Below, piece by piece: positions 1 to 10,865 of a DNA stretch of 64,000 nt. The stretch spans positions 13,849,848 through 13,913,847 of the forward strand of contig CM077820.1 of assembly GCA_039720395.1 (NCBI GenBank), in the 5' to 3' direction. The notes beneath the pieces are model-generated. The model was not told where the DNA came from, did no database searches, and was given only the letters and a program-made list of their open reading frames with translations. The stretch's first letter is position 1, and every line of letters starts with the position of its first letter. The translations under genes and the position numbers were made by a program. Origin of the DNA: Liquidambar formosana. Lineage: Eukaryota; Streptophyta; Magnoliopsida; Saxifragales; Altingiaceae.

Positions 1-1526
1 ATCGGTAAACTCAGCAACGAAATTCGCTAAGATTTGCCCTTTTATTGCCGTCCTCGGTCTGAACTGGATATCAAATGCCGCTAGTTCGATCCCCCATTTA
101 GAAATTCTTCCGGAAAGGTCGGGCTTCCGAAGTACATCTTTTAGGGGTTGGTTCGTCGGGACGATGATGGTGTGTGCTTGAAAATAGTGTCGGAGCTTTC
201 TCGAAGCTGTTCGGAGTGCTAGGGCAATCTTTTCGAGAGGCAAGTACCGTGTTTCGGCATCAAGTAAGGTCTTACTTACATAATACACAGGTCTTTGTTC
301 TCCTCCATCTTCTCGGATTGCGACGGCGCTTACCGCGTGCTAGGAAACTGCTAGGTATAAGAACAATGGTTCTCCGTGTCTTGGTTTCGACAAGACATAA
401 GGGCTTTCCAAATGTCTTATTAAATTTTTCAAGGCGACTCGACATTCCTCCGTCCAAACGTGCTTTGTTTTCTGCTTCTTTAGGGCCTGGAAGAAGGGCT
501 GGCACTTGTCCGAGGATCGTGAAATAAAGCGCCCGAGTGCCGCGATCATTTCGTTCAACCGCTGAACCTCTCGGTATGTGCTTGGTTCCTTTAGGGACCA
601 CAATGCCTCTATCTTCGTGGGATTTGCCTCAATTCCTCGTCGAGTAACCAAGGGTCCGAGGAACTTTCCTGACCGCACCCGAAAGAGCTTTTCTTAGCAT
701 TGAGTTTCATCCCGAATTGCCGCAATCTCCCAAAGGCCTCGGCAAGGTCAGCTATGTGGTCGGACTCAACCGAGCTTTTTACGATGGTGTCATCGACGTA
801 GGCTTCCAAATTCTTCCCAATTAGTCCCTCGAACATTCGAGAGATAAGTCGTTGATACGTTGCCCCGGCGTTCTTGAGACCAAAGGGCATCACTTTGTAG
901 CAGTAGGTGCCGGTCGGGGTGATAAATGCTGTTTTCTCCTGATCCTCTTCCGCCATCGGTACCTGATGGTATCCGGAAAAGGCGTCAAAGATGCTCAATC
1001 GAGCGTACCCGGCAATTGAGTCTATGACTTGGTCGATCTTTGGCAGCGGGAAACTATCCTTCGGGCAGGCTTTGTTTAGGTCCGTGAAATCAACACAGAT
1101 TCTCCATTCGCCACTTTTCTTCCTGACACAGACTGGATTGGCGAGCCATGTCGGGTACATTACTTCCCGTATGAATCCGGCTTTCGAAAGTTTCTTTACT
1201 TCCTCGTTTACGGCCCGAGCTCGGTCGTCGGACAACCTCCTTTGCTTCTGTGTGACTGGCTTGGAGCTCGGGTTTATTCTAAGCCTGTGTTGGACTATGC
1301 TCGGATCGATTCCTGGCATCTCATGTGGCGACCAGGCAAACACATCAGCGTTTTTCTTCAAGAACTGGAACAACTCCGAAGCTTCTTCCTCTGAGAGAGA
1401 ACTTCCGAGAAGAAAGTATCGCTCGGGGCATTTCTCATCAATGATCATCTTGTGGAGCTCTTCACTCGTTCGGTCGTCGGGTTCGAGTAGAGTATCTTCA
1501 ACCCCGGGCCGACCGTGCTTTAATTG
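1..1526 (-). pseudogene. gypsy pol (RT and RNase H), broken and cut by the window edge
   Basis: The frame follows the gag-pro stop directly, in phase. It holds an RT domain with the LPKIDQVID, FDAFSGYHQ, MPFGLKNA and YVDD motifs; the catalytic YVDD is at about 765-785. Around 680 one G is missing, which shifts the frame. The RT thumb then continues in a second frame (GIEANPTKIEAL) to an in-frame TAG at 340-342. Beyond it, the RNase H-like region (PVYYVSKTL, ILANFVAEFT) reads to the left edge. It would make cDNA from the element's RNA. With these two lesions no full Pol can be made from this copy. Integrase is not in the window. Confidence 0.88.
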
Positions 1527-1529
1527 CTA
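1521..1529 (-). promoter_or_regulatory. leaky stop context UAG CAA UUA between gag-pro and pol
   Basis: Gag-pro ends in TAG at 1529-1527 and the next two codons are CAA TTA. Pol continues in the same frame for 26 codons before its first methionine and on through RT. UAG-CAR-YYA is the known tobamovirus-type readthrough context in plants. The sequence shows the motif and the shared frame; readthrough itself is inferred. Confidence 0.72.
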
Positions 1530-4067
1530 TAAGGGATCGATGTCCCTTTTAGATTTTTTCGGCTCGACGGAGCAGTCCTCCATCATCTCAATCCGAACGT
1601 TGCTCTTTTCCTTCTTCTTGGCCGCGGACGACGGAGTGTGGCCTGTAAGTTCATACATAAAACATTCTCGGGCTACAGCTTGGTTTCCGCGGAGTTCCAT
1701 TATGCCTTCTGGTCCCGGGAAGCGGACGGACTGGTGGTAAGTGGAGGGGACCGCTTCGATGGCGTGGAGCCAGGGCCTTCCCATTATCACGTTGTATGCT
1801 GATCGTTCTTCTAGAACGACAAAGTGCTGAATGGTCTGGACCGGGCCAGTTCGGACGGCTAGGGCGACCTGCCCGAGGGGGTAAGAAAGATTCCCGTTAA
1901 ATGCTTTCAAGCTCAAATTACTCGGGGAGAGATCGTCCTTTTTCAACCCTAACTGGTCGAAGAGTTTTTTGAACATGACATTAACCGAGGCTCCGTTGTC
2001 GACGTAGACCTTCCCCACGTCGTAGTTCGCGATCATCATTCGGACTATCAAGGCGTCATTGTGGGGATGGTGTGTTTCCGTGGTCGGGTAATCTCTCCCG
2101 AAGAATAGGGCGGAGCTCAGATCGTCCTTCCCTCTCTCAGCCACGAGCGTTGGCTCTGATTTTACTTCGAACACCTCCCGAAGGTGGGAGGCTTTCTGAT
2201 ATTGCACTCGAAGGGCGTTTATGGAGACCGCAGCCCTGTCATATGCTCCGCTAATTACGTCGATGGCTCCCAAAACGGTATATCCCTCGGCCTCAGTTCT
2301 CGGTTTCTCGATCTTTTTGTCCTCGGGCTTCTTCCGATCGTCGTTCTTAACTATGAACTCACTCAAGTGTCCGGCTTTTGCCCAGGTCTCCAGGTTATGC
2401 TTTAAGGTTTTGCAGTCTTCCGTCTTATGGCCGTGATCTTTGTGGTATTCGCAAAACCATTTTTTGTTCCTCCTTTCGGGGTCTCCGCCCATCGGCCTCG
2501 GTTTCTCGAAGAAGTCTTTATTTTCGACGATTCGCAAGAGTCTGTAGATTGGCATAGTGAAAACAGTGAGGACCGCCTGATTTGGATTTGCTGATACCTT
2601 TTCTCTTGTCGGCTCATGTTTTGCTCGGTCGTCCCTTGCTCGGTCCGTTCGGGGATTCTTATCTTTCTTCTTGTCCGCCTGTTCAGTTTGCTTGGCCATC
2701 CGAAAGGCATCGTCGAGTCGTATGTACCTCTGTACTCGATTAAGCAGCTTTCCGATGCTGGAAGGTGGGTCGAGGGTGAGCTGCTCGAACAACCGAGAGG
2801 ATCGTATCAGCCCTCGTCTGAAGATGTCGAGAGCGCTTCGTTCATCTGGTTCCTCGATTTCGGTGTAAAGCTCCCAGAATCTCTGGGAATAATCTCGCAA
2901 AGGCTCCTCTGCTCCCTGCCTCATCTCGTACAGGTTTTGCATGGTCTTGGCGTACTTCTTGCTTGTTATGAATCGATCTCGAAAGAGTTTGACCAAATCT
3001 TCCCACCGCCGGATCGATCTCTCTGGAATCTTTGCCCACCACCTTAGGGCAATCTCCCCAAGGCTCATCGGGAAGATCTTACACATAAAGCCCTCGTTGT
3101 CGATATAGAGGGACATCTTTTGGACATAGTACGTCAGATGGTAGTCGGGATCCGCTACAGGGGAGTAGGGAGTGAAGGTGACGGCACTATAATTCTTTGG
3201 GGTTGGCGTGGTTTGGATCCAGCTCGCGAAGGGAGACTTCCCTACTAGCAAATAGTTCAGTGTCGGTCGCACCGGCTCCCTCATTATCTTGATCTCCTCT
3301 CGGATCTTTCTTGCGAATTCGTCCGAGGTTAAATCTCCAACCCTCCTTCGCCTCTCCTCTCGAGAGCTTCTCCCATGTCGGCTCGGCTCTGCCGAGCCCT
3401 CGACTGCCTCGTAACGCTCTCTATCCCTCCGGTTGGCCCTCAGAGCCGACATCTCGGAGCGCCGCTCGCTTCCTCTCCGACCTTGGCTACCTTCGCGGGG
3501 GGTCCGCCTAACTCGACTAGAACTCGCTCCAGTGACGGCCTTGGAGAAAGAGTCATGCACCCGCCCCCTATCAGTTCTTTGGCGCTCCACCTTACTCTTC
3601 AACTTCCTGTAGCTTTGATCCTCACCTCTTTCAAACCGCCTCTCTTGGGCGAGTACCCTACGCCGTCGTGGCTGGGATTCGGCGGGGTAGGTAGTGTAGC
3701 TTCGCTTGTCGCCACCATCCTCCGCTGACATTCGGTCGTGGTGGGGGGAGGCTTGATGGCGGCTACGCTCTTTGAGATTGAGATACTCCTGCTCTAGGGC
3801 GAGTTTCTCGCGATTCGCCTCATCTAACAGTGCCTGGAGCATTGCGACTACCGCGGTGACCGCCTCCGGGTTGGAGTGGTCCGCGACCGCTCGCTCATAC
3901 GCGGCCTGGACTTCTTGCATCGGGATTTTCTCCACGGGCCTACTGGTCTTCCCGATGAAGGTAGCGCTCGCCGGGGGACGCCCGGTCGGTGGTGGTGGAA
4001 GCGTTACGCTTGCTCCATTCATTTCTGGCCCAGCATACGTCGCTCCGGACCTAGTTCGCCCCGCCAT
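1527..4067 (-). CDS. gypsy Gag-protease polyprotein
   Basis: This is an uninterrupted frame of 846 codons if translation starts at the Met at 4067 (MAGRTRSG), 79 nt after the LTR. A 14-codon upstream extension also exists. In order: a Glu/Leu-rich coiled-coil-like region (residues about 60-110), a long Arg/Ser-rich stretch, the retrotransposon Gag domain (around LRWWAKIPERSI and FRDRFITSKKY), a zinc motif CEYHKDHGHKTEDC, then an aspartic protease with VDNGASVNVMF in the active-site position and the later IMGRPWLH segment. Gag packages the RNA and protease cleaves the polyprotein. The active site reads D-N-G-A-S rather than the common D-T/S-G; I cannot say whether this is lineage-typical. The frame is intact although pol is not. 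Confidence 0.88.
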   Translation of the reverse strand: MAGRTRSGATYAGPEMNGASVTLPPPPTGRPPASATFIGKTSRPVEKIPMQEVQAAYERAVADHSNPEAVTAVVAMLQALLDEANREKLALEQEYLNLKERSRHQASPHHDRMSAEDGGDKRSYTTYPAESQPRRRRVLAQERRFERGEDQSYRKLKSKVERQRTDRGRVHDSFSKAVTGASSSRVRRTPREGSQGRRGSERRSEMSALRANRRDRERYEAVEGSAEPSRHGRSSREERRRRVGDLTSDEFARKIREEIKIMREPVRPTLNYLLVGKSPFASWIQTTPTPKNYSAVTFTPYSPVADPDYHLTYYVQKMSLYIDNEGFMCKIFPMSLGEIALRWWAKIPERSIRRWEDLVKLFRDRFITSKKYAKTMQNLYEMRQGAEEPLRDYSQRFWELYTEIEEPDERSALDIFRRGLIRSSRLFEQLTLDPPSSIGKLLNRVQRYIRLDDAFRMAKQTEQADKKKDKNPRTDRARDDRAKHEPTREKVSANPNQAVLTVFTMPIYRLLRIVENKDFFEKPRPMGGDPERRNKKWFCEYHKDHGHKTEDCKTLKHNLETWAKAGHLSEFIVKNDDRKKPEDKKIEKPRTEAEGYTVLGAIDVISGAYDRAAVSINALRVQYQKASHLREVFEVKSEPTLVAERGKDDLSSALFFGRDYPTTETHHPHNDALIVRMMIANYDVGKVYVDNGASVNVMFKKLFDQLGLKKDDLSPSNLSLKAFNGNLSYPLGQVALAVRTGPVQTIQHFVVLEERSAYNVIMGRPWLHAIEAVPSTYHQSVRFPGPEGIMELRGNQAVARECFMYELTGHTPSSAAKKKEKSNVRIEMMEDCSVEPKKSKRDIDPL

Positions 4068-4126
4068 TTGTAAGAAAGGGAACACAAGCTCAAGTGAAGG
4101 CGAGCACAAAGGCTTTTCGCTCGTTT

Positions 4127-4145
4127 TCCCACAGACGGCGCCAAA
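4127..4145 (-). other. gypsy primer-binding site
   Basis: Directly inside the LTR the minus strand reads TTTGGCGCCGTCTGTGGGA. A TGGCGCC-type tract at this place is what a tRNA primer-binding site looks like. I have not assigned the tRNA. Confidence 0.7.
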
Positions 4146-4146
4146 C

Positions 4147-4972
4147 TGTAGGGGTAAAAGTCCGGACAGTCGGCGGAGCGCTTTTAAAGAGTGGTCCGGA
4201 GATTCGGAGCTCCGCGCAGCTATTACCCGATTGGGTTGTATGGACTGAGATGGCTCGTGGTTGTGCGAGGATACAGATCCTTCTTGATGAACAGGAGGGT
4301 AAGGCGTCGCCTAGAACGGGGACCTGAAATCAAAGAGGATCGTCAGGGGAGACCGGGGGTTTCCCGGTCTAAAACCCTCCAACGGTCAAGTCAGTCTCTG
4401 AGGGGAAAGAGAGAGGGGAATTTCTAGGGTTCGGTGCTAGAGGAACTCACCTTTCATGGCATGAATAGTGCTCCTTTTATAGGCAAGTGCTAGGCTTCGG
4501 ATTGGTCCGACGCTCTAACCCGACCGTGGTCAAGTTAGGGTCCTGAGCTAACCGTGGTTAGGTAAGAGTTTCAGACCGGATCGCGGATCTTTCGGGGTTA
4601 TAGGCCTGATCGTTGACAATCGTTCCCCTGAATTGGTTTCCAGGAGCGTGCTCTGCTCCTGGTCTGATTTCTTCTGTCGGATATGAGATATAAGACAAGT
4701 TCGACGCACGTGAGGGGCACATGCTCATGCGCCCCGAAGGGGGTCCATTAGACCGAGGGGGTAACTGCCCGAGGTTGCCACGAGCAGAGGGCATCACGGC
4801 CCGAGAGCCCGCTTGCCCGAAAGCAGGCAGGACCGAGGGCTTGGATGCTCCGAGGACGGGCTTACCCGATAGAAGAGGGTAACCCGAGCTCATTACCGAG
4901 ATCATACACGTGTCCCGGTTTCCATTCGTTCTTCTTAAATATCCCACACACAAATCAATTCTCTTAATCACA
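4147..4972 (-). repeat. gypsy 5' LTR
   Basis: On the minus strand it begins TGTGATT at 4972 and ends CCCTACA at 4147, giving TGT...ACA termini and 826 bp. The inner end is fixed by the primer-binding site. The outer end is my best choice of a TGT start, since the partner LTR is outside the window. It contains a TATA box near the middle. Confidence 0.75.
4473..4482 (-). promoter_or_regulatory. TATA box of the gypsy LTR
   Basis: The minus strand reads CTATAAAAGG within the LTR, about 330 bp before its inner end. This is the expected place for the pol II promoter that makes the genomic RNA. Confidence 0.6.
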
Positions 4973-6365
4973 CCTACCTTTATGAATTTTTTAAAGGTAA
5001 TAATCCAAGTCTTTACTCATGAAAATATTACTTGAGTTTTAACTCTCAGTGTTGGTTCCAACCAATCTTATCATTCTTCTCTATCATAGAGGTAAAATGT
5101 AAAAATACAAATTTTTAGTGAAACTTCCACTTTATATCCCCTTTTAAAATATAGGGTAATTCTAAGAAAATTTTGGTCCAAACTATGCCAAAATTAGAGA
5201 TCATTAGAACCATTTTGGGTAAACAGGAGCAAAATGGTCATTTAACTCAACAAAGGTAAAATTTCCAATTTTCATGAAATGTGACCAAATTCAAATAAAT
5301 TATAGTGCTATTTAGTAGGAGCATTATGGTTTGAGTTTTATTACAATCGAACTTAAAATGGAGATTTTATAACCATTCAAAGTCAGTTAAACTCGGTCAA
5401 ATAAGTTAAACGGTCAAGAATCCGGTTCAAATGGGCCAAATGAGCCAAACCGGGTCAAAATCTGGTACAATTGGGTCAAACCGGGTCAACATACCATTCA
5501 AATGGGTCAAAATCCGGTTCAAAATGGGTCAAACCGGTTCAAAATCCGGTTCAAATGGGTCAACCGAGTGAAATGGGTCAAACTGGATCGTACTGTTCTT
5601 CTTCTTCCTATTTTTCTTTGAATTTCTGGTCTTAATTTTCCATAACTTTGAAAAAATCCACAGGTCTCATTTCTTACCCAAAAATTACGAATTAGATGTC
5701 CGTGGAAAGATCTTGATCTCTAGTATTTATTAAAATTTTAAAACATAAGAAATACTCAACTCTAAACTCACGATTTATCAAAAACTAAATTCTGGTTTTT
5801 GATTTATTTCTCCCTAAATACACGAAATTGGAACTTCAAATTTATAAAGCAATTTCTTATGATCATAACCCACTTTCAACCAAAATTTCACGCCTTAAAT
5901 ACATCCATAGCACTAGAAATTTAAATCTGAAATTTTCAGGAATCCATTAATGGGTTTCAAAGTTCTCAAAATCCACTAAATCCTCCATATAAAACTAATA
6001 CATTAGAAGGAATCAAGTTTCTCACCTTTACAGGAGATTGTATGCTTGAACTTTACTTCCTTCTTCTCTCTCCTTCAATCTCTACTCTTCTCTTTCTCTC
6101 GCTCACTCGCTCTCTATTGTATCTCCTTTCTTCCTCTTTCTCTCTCTACTGTGTGCTCTCTCTCTCCCTCTCTCTCTTTGCTGTCCAGCCACAGCAGAAA
6201 CACCAGTCTATTTTAAATACCCCTTGCATGAATCACCCTTGACGCGTGGCTTTAAGCTCAAGCCAATTGTCCTCATAAGGCAGCCACGCACCCCTTTCAT
6301 GCAAGACCCTGCTAAGTGTTTCATGCATTCCTATTCATGCCACTTGGCATGATTTGTGCAGATGA

Positions 6366-6396
<31 letters not shown>

Positions 6397-6418
6397 TATA
6401 TGATATATTGGGTTATTA
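4973..6418. other. gene-free stretch
   Basis: No convincing gene. It holds a degenerate GGGTCAAA/CCGGTTCAAA array (5386-5592), a pyrimidine-rich tract (about 6056-6180) and an (AT)n microsatellite (about 6367-6394). The 66-codon frame at 6042 is only the CT-rich tract read through. Confidence 0.7.
5386..5592. repeat. degenerate GGGTCAAACCGGTTCAAA array
   Basis: About 15 short units of the types TGGGTCAAA, CCGGTTCAAA and CCGGGTCAA follow each other at 10-20 bp spacing. On the minus strand this gives many TTTGACC words, which match the W-box core TTGACC. I see no coding meaning. Confidence 0.6.
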
Positions 6419-6640
6419 CACTAGGCCTTATGACCTTGTGGGAATGCCCATCAATGTCAAGCCAGCTGTGGAAAAGAAATCTACACCACTAGATGGCCTA
6501 TCGTCAATATAAGTGATTGGAAAAAAAATGAAAGTATTGATTGACTTAGAAATACAAGTCAAGATGCATATGGCACTTCATTTGGGATGGTTGGCTAGCA
6601 ACGAATCAGATAAGCTATTCTGTTTAGTAGCATAACACTA
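6419..6640 (+). other. orphan copy of the NLR upstream region
   Basis: From AGGCCTTATGACCTTGTG onward this matches the upstream regions of NLR-1 (7725-7905) and NLR-3 (58175-58360) almost base for base, including a TTGACT W-box core at 6541-6546. No exon 1 follows, so it is probably the remnant of a lost NLR unit. Confidence 0.75.
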
Positions 6641-7379
6641 CTGGAGGTTGTTGTGTCAAATTATAGTATTTGACATTATAGCATGTGCTAAAATAGAAAT
6701 AGTACAGGTAAAATAGTACAAACCCCTAAAGATGCTTTATAAAGTGAATCTTGTCATTTCAAAATATTAAACTAACCAAGAGCGCATTAGTCGACATGCA
6801 CTCGACGGAGAAAATAAATAAATAAAAACACTTATTTCTGCATTCAATCCACTAGATATAACAAGATTACATTTAAGCTTCATTTTCCCTTTCTATTTTG
6901 ATCACCATAGGTATTCACCTAAAACGCACGGACACAAATATGTGACATGGGTACGACATGATATGGACATGTGAACACAACAAATTCTCAAAATTTAGGA
7001 CACGACACGGCGGTTATACGACATCAATTAAACATTTTTTTTATACATATAATTATAAAATGTCAGGTAACAATGCATAGATCATTCAAAATACATACCT
7101 TTGTATTGTTTTTAAAAATTCTAATTGACTTGATCATAGAAAATATATGATAAAAAAGAAAGAAAGAAAGAATAAAAATGAGGGGAAAAAAAAAGGCAAA
7201 TAACAAGTGTCGTGTCAGAGGAGTGTTAGACAAGTCTCATGTCTAATACGTGTCAGACCCGGATACATGGCCTTTGTAGAAATGTCCCTATATTGGCTAT
7301 TGACTTCCCATAAGGCCACAACAGCCCAGCCATATGTACGGCTAAGGGCAATATTATGTGTAATTTGTATCTTACTAAT
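6641..7379. other. gene-free stretch with GTGTC-rich repeat
   Basis: No gene. Around 6926-7015 and 7205-7265 it is rich in ACACGACACGG / GTGTCGTGTCAG words, like the opposite-strand stretch at 28481-28665. This looks like one dispersed repeat family of unknown class. Confidence 0.45.
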
Positions 7380-7961
7380 TCTCTTATGGTATTAAACGAG
7401 CTCATCAACTTCGAGTTTCCCATCGGTCTTTTGCCCATAAAAGTTCCAAACGGCTTCATCTTTTTCATTTACAACCAAATTAAATCATTTTTCATTTTTC
7501 ATTTTTCATTTTTCCAACATTCGGTCTTTACTCTTTAGCTATTTGTGTCATAGCCAAGATATAAATTTTTAATTTGGTCATGGTACATCCGGCATTTTCA
7601 CTATGGTACTAATTATTCCTCCTTATGTGGGTCCCACTTAAAACAAGTGGTAAGATGTACGTGTGAAGCTGCAAATATTTTTTTTCAGGATAACATGTGG
7701 GTGGAAGGAAATTATCTCTGCATTTACTAGGCCTTATGACCTTGTGGGAATAGCCATTAATGTCAAGCCAGCTGTGGAAAAGAAATGTACACCACTGGAT
7801 GGCCTATCTTCAATATAATTGATTGGGAAAAAAAAATGCAAGCATCGATTGACTTAGAAATATAAAGTCAAGATGCATGCAGCACTTCATTTGGGAAGGT
7901 AGGGTGGAATTAAGCAAAATCGGACCCAGATTGTGTGTTCATTTGAGTTAAGAGAGCAACA
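7380..7961 (+). promoter_or_regulatory. upstream region of NLR-1
   Basis: It is recognisable because parts recur at 48190-48425 (matching 7380-7660), at 58100-58390 (matching 7650-7910) and at 6419-6640. A W-box core TTGACT lies at 7849-7854, about 110 bp before the start codon, and is kept in all four copies of this block in the window. W-boxes are WRKY-factor sites common in defence promoters. I see no clear TATA box. Confidence 0.6.
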
Positions 7962-9201
7962 ATGGCGGAGACCGCTGTGAGCGTTGTTCTTGACAAGTTG
8001 GTTCCTTTGCTAGTCGAAGAAGCGAAACTGTTGAAAGGTGTCCATAAAGAAGTTGGAGACATGAAAGATGAATTGGAGAGCATTCAATCTTTCCTAAAGG
8101 ATGCAGATGCGAGGGCGGAGAAAGGTGACATCAATGACGGCGTGAAAACTTGGGTGAAACAAGTGAGGGAAATAGCTTATCACATAGAAGATGTGGTGGA
8201 TGAATACGTGCTTCGCGCGGCACAACGTCGTAATGAAAAAGGACTCATTGGTTTCATCCATAAAGTTTCTCGCTCGATGAGAAAATTAAAAATGAGACCA
8301 GAGATAGCTTCTAAAATTCAAGATATCAAAACAGAAGTTCGTGATGTCAAGGACAAGTGTAAGATACTGCTTTGATCCCTCAGGGCATGGATCAAGCAGT
8401 GGTGCTAACAATATCACATGGCATGACCCTCGAGTAGCTTCCCTTTTCATTGAGGATGATGAAATTGTGGGTATTGAATCTCCTCGAGATGAATTGATAA
8501 GTTTGTTGGTACAGGGAGAAGTTAAAAGGATAGTGATTTCTGTGGTTGGCATGGGTGGAGTACTAGGCAAGACTACACTTGCCAAGAAAGTTTGTGACAA
8601 CCAAATGGTTAGGGGCCACTTCGATTGCCATGCTTGGATCGCTGTGTCTCAGTCATACAAGATGGAGGACCTTCTAAAAAAAATGATAAAGCAGTTCTAC
8701 GAGGAAAGAAAAGAGTCTTATCCCACAGGGATTGACACGATGGAAGGGATAATCCTAATGCAAAAACTGAGGGAGTATCTTGAACAAAAGAAGTATGTAG
8801 TCGTTTTTGACGATGTGTGGGGAATTGATTTTTGGAGAACCATAAAACATGCTTTTACCTGATAAGAAAAAAGGCAGTAGGATAATAATCACAACACGTA
8901 GCGAAGATGTCGCTTTATCCTGCAAAGAATCTCCGTTTGACGGTGTTCACAAGTTACAGCCTTTGCCTGAGGAGAGGGCCCGGGAACTCTTCTGCAAAAA
9001 GGCGTTTTCCAGTCTGACTTTGGGGTTTGTCCGCAGGAGTTGGAAGTATTGTCTCATGAAATTGTGGGAAAATGTGAAGGATTGCCACTTGCTATTGTAG
9101 CCGTAGGTGGTCTTCTATCAACTAAAATCAAGGATGTGTCCCAATGGAGGAAACTGCTTGATAGCCTTGGGTCAGAGTCGGAGAGCAATCCCCATCTTAT
9201 A
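7962..9201 (+). pseudogene. NLR-1 exon 1 (CC-NB-ARC), broken
   Basis: It starts MAETAVSVVLDKLVPLL, like intact NLR-2, and encodes the Rx-type coiled coil, then NB-ARC motifs. Compared with NLR-2 it has: a 2-nt deletion near 8354; an in-frame 3-nt insertion in the P-loop (GMGGVLGKTT instead of GMGGLGKTT, near 8558-8565), which spoils the GxxxxGKT spacing; a 1-nt insertion in a T run near 8853 followed by a stop; a 2-nt gain near 9004; and loss of one G at the exon end (9201). RNBS-A (FDCHAWIAVSQSY), kinase-2 (VVVFDDVW) and GLPLA are still readable in pieces. CNL proteins act as intracellular immune receptors; this copy cannot encode one. Confidence 0.92.
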
Positions 9202-9205
9202 GTAT

Positions 9206-9694
9206 TGTTGTATATGATTCAACAATTTTATGACTTTGTTTAATGAATTTATTTCATTAATTTGTTTTGTTTTTTGCTTCTCAATATTTATGAGCATTAT
9301 GGTGGTTATATTTGTTGGCTTAATGGGGTTCTTAATCTGGAAAAGTTACACTCGATCTTTGTAGTCTATATTAACCTGCATGGTTCTCCACCTGTAGGGT
9401 GGAAACATATAGGGGAAAAAATAGTAATATGGGTTGAAATTTTCTCCGGAAAAACTTTAGGTGGGTGCACATAAGATTCCCTAGAGGATGGTTTTACCTT
9501 GGTAGTAGAGCGGCACGTAACCCATTAAAGAATGAGATGTTTCTTCTCTAAAGGGAGCACTATTGAGTGTGCATCGATCCTCTAGCATTTTTTAAGCTCT
9601 AATTTCCTATTTGAATAATTGTCATTGAGTATTGTTGTTCATATTATTGTCGTGCCAGCCAAATTAATATAAATTCTAACCATTATTTCTAACA
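9206..9694 (+). repeat. left LTR of the intron element, NLR-1
   Basis: It begins TGTTGTATATGATTC and ends TTTCTAACA, followed by ATCTTAG exactly as in NLR-2. It matches the right repeat (18109-18946) along its length but with many substitutions, so the insertion is old. Confidence 0.78.
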
Positions 9695-9764
9695 ATCTTA
9701 GAGAAGAAACATAGGAATTTCTGTTAATTTAGTTTAATTTATTATCTCTTTGCTAACCTTTGTA

Positions 9765-10560
9765 ATTACACTCTGGGAAGAATTTCTGTTAGAATTTCAT
9801 TATTCCCTTACACATGGGCATAGGGGAACAATGAAATGAATTATTCAGCATGAACAGGTGTCCCTCTAAGGTTGGTAGTTAGCCTCACTGTGGATATGCT
9901 TTGGATGGTCTCAATTCAACCTGGAAACATCAAGGAGTGGGCTGAAATCCTTCTGGAGTCTCCAGTGAGTTCAAATTCAGTGTAACTAAGCACAGGGGCT
10001 TTCTCAATTGTGCTATCACCATGAATCAATGATAGATACGGCCGGAGTTCTATAGCCTCCACACTCTTTCGCACTCTCTAATAGGCGAGAGTAGGCGTCA
10101 CAATTTTCTGTACTTCATCTTCTACCTTTAGACAAATTCGCACCAGATTTGCATTTTCAAGAGGCGAACTTCTGGGGCTCATATCTTTCACATATGGTAT
10201 CTAAAGTGTGCACATAATATGTCATTGGAAAGCCCTCGCGACGTAGATTACCAACATACCAATTACATCCATTAATAACAAGTCTAGGTGCATCAAAAAT
10301 CAGCCCAAAATTTTGAAAAAAATCATAATTTTAAGAAAACAAGGGTTTGTGCATGTTTTCTGTCAAAATATACATCTGTTTCTCATGAAACTTGATGAAG
10401 ATGTTCCTCACACATAGGAGAACACATCCACATAAAATATTTCAGATAAAAATGATTTTGAAAATTCGTTTTTAAAAAACCCATCAATGGTGTTTTCAGA
10501 GAGAGAACACAACCATGGCAATCATTGGGCGAACTAACAAGACTATGACTCTGATACCAA
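9765..10560. other. inserted DNA in the NLR-1 intron, with a minus-strand PBS
   Basis: Absent from the matching place in the NLR-2 intron. At 10548-10559 the minus strand reads TGGTATCAGAGT, the usual copia initiator-Met primer-binding site, next to the LTR-like 10561-10865. The rest may be leader sequence of that element; no frame is readable. Confidence 0.5.
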
Positions 10561-10865
10561 TGTTAACACATTATACAAATTGCACATAGCAAATAAATCG
10601 TAGGTCTAAGAGTTACCTCTTGCGCAAGAGACCTGAGAAGGACCGTCGCTTGTCGTTACTAGTCGTAGGGTTGCCGTACGCCATCTGAATGCTGTGAACA
10701 TAAACCAAGACTTCGTGTATACTCTATTATTACTGTGTAAGTCATAAAGATCTCTACTAGAGTCCTCCCTTTGTTCCACGCTTTCAAATCCATAAGGCCA
10801 TGGTGATGCCTTAGAGAGAATACTAGAGAGAGAGAAGGGAGAGATTGGTGAAGTTGTGGTGAACA
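10561..10865 (-). repeat. LTR remnant next to a primer-binding site
   Basis: On the minus strand it runs TGTTCACC...TGTTAACA and is followed by the PBS at 10559-10548. The copy of this intron at 62 kb starts just beyond 10866, which agrees with a boundary there. No partner LTR was found. Confidence 0.5.

Larger units (their letters stand above)
1..4972 (-). mobile_element. Ty3/gypsy LTR retrotransposon, 5' half
   Basis: On the minus strand the order is LTR, primer-binding site, gag, protease, reverse transcriptase, RNase H, which is the Ty3/gypsy order up to the point where the window ends. Integrase, any second RNase H and the 3' LTR would lie left of position 1. The Gag zinc motif (C-x2-H-x4-H-x4-C type) and the RT resemble the plant Tat group, but I cannot fix the lineage without integrase. 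The element is much more GC-rich than its AT-rich surroundings. Pol carries at least one frameshift and one stop, so this copy is probably dead. The target duplication cannot be checked because the other end is outside the window. Confidence 0.93.

Noticed and set aside
4558..4971. 137-codon frame on the minus strand
   Set aside because: It lies wholly inside the U3 of the gypsy LTR and has no domain features.
6042..6242. 66-codon Ser/Leu-rich frame
   Set aside because: It is a CT-rich low-complexity tract read as Leu/Ser codons.
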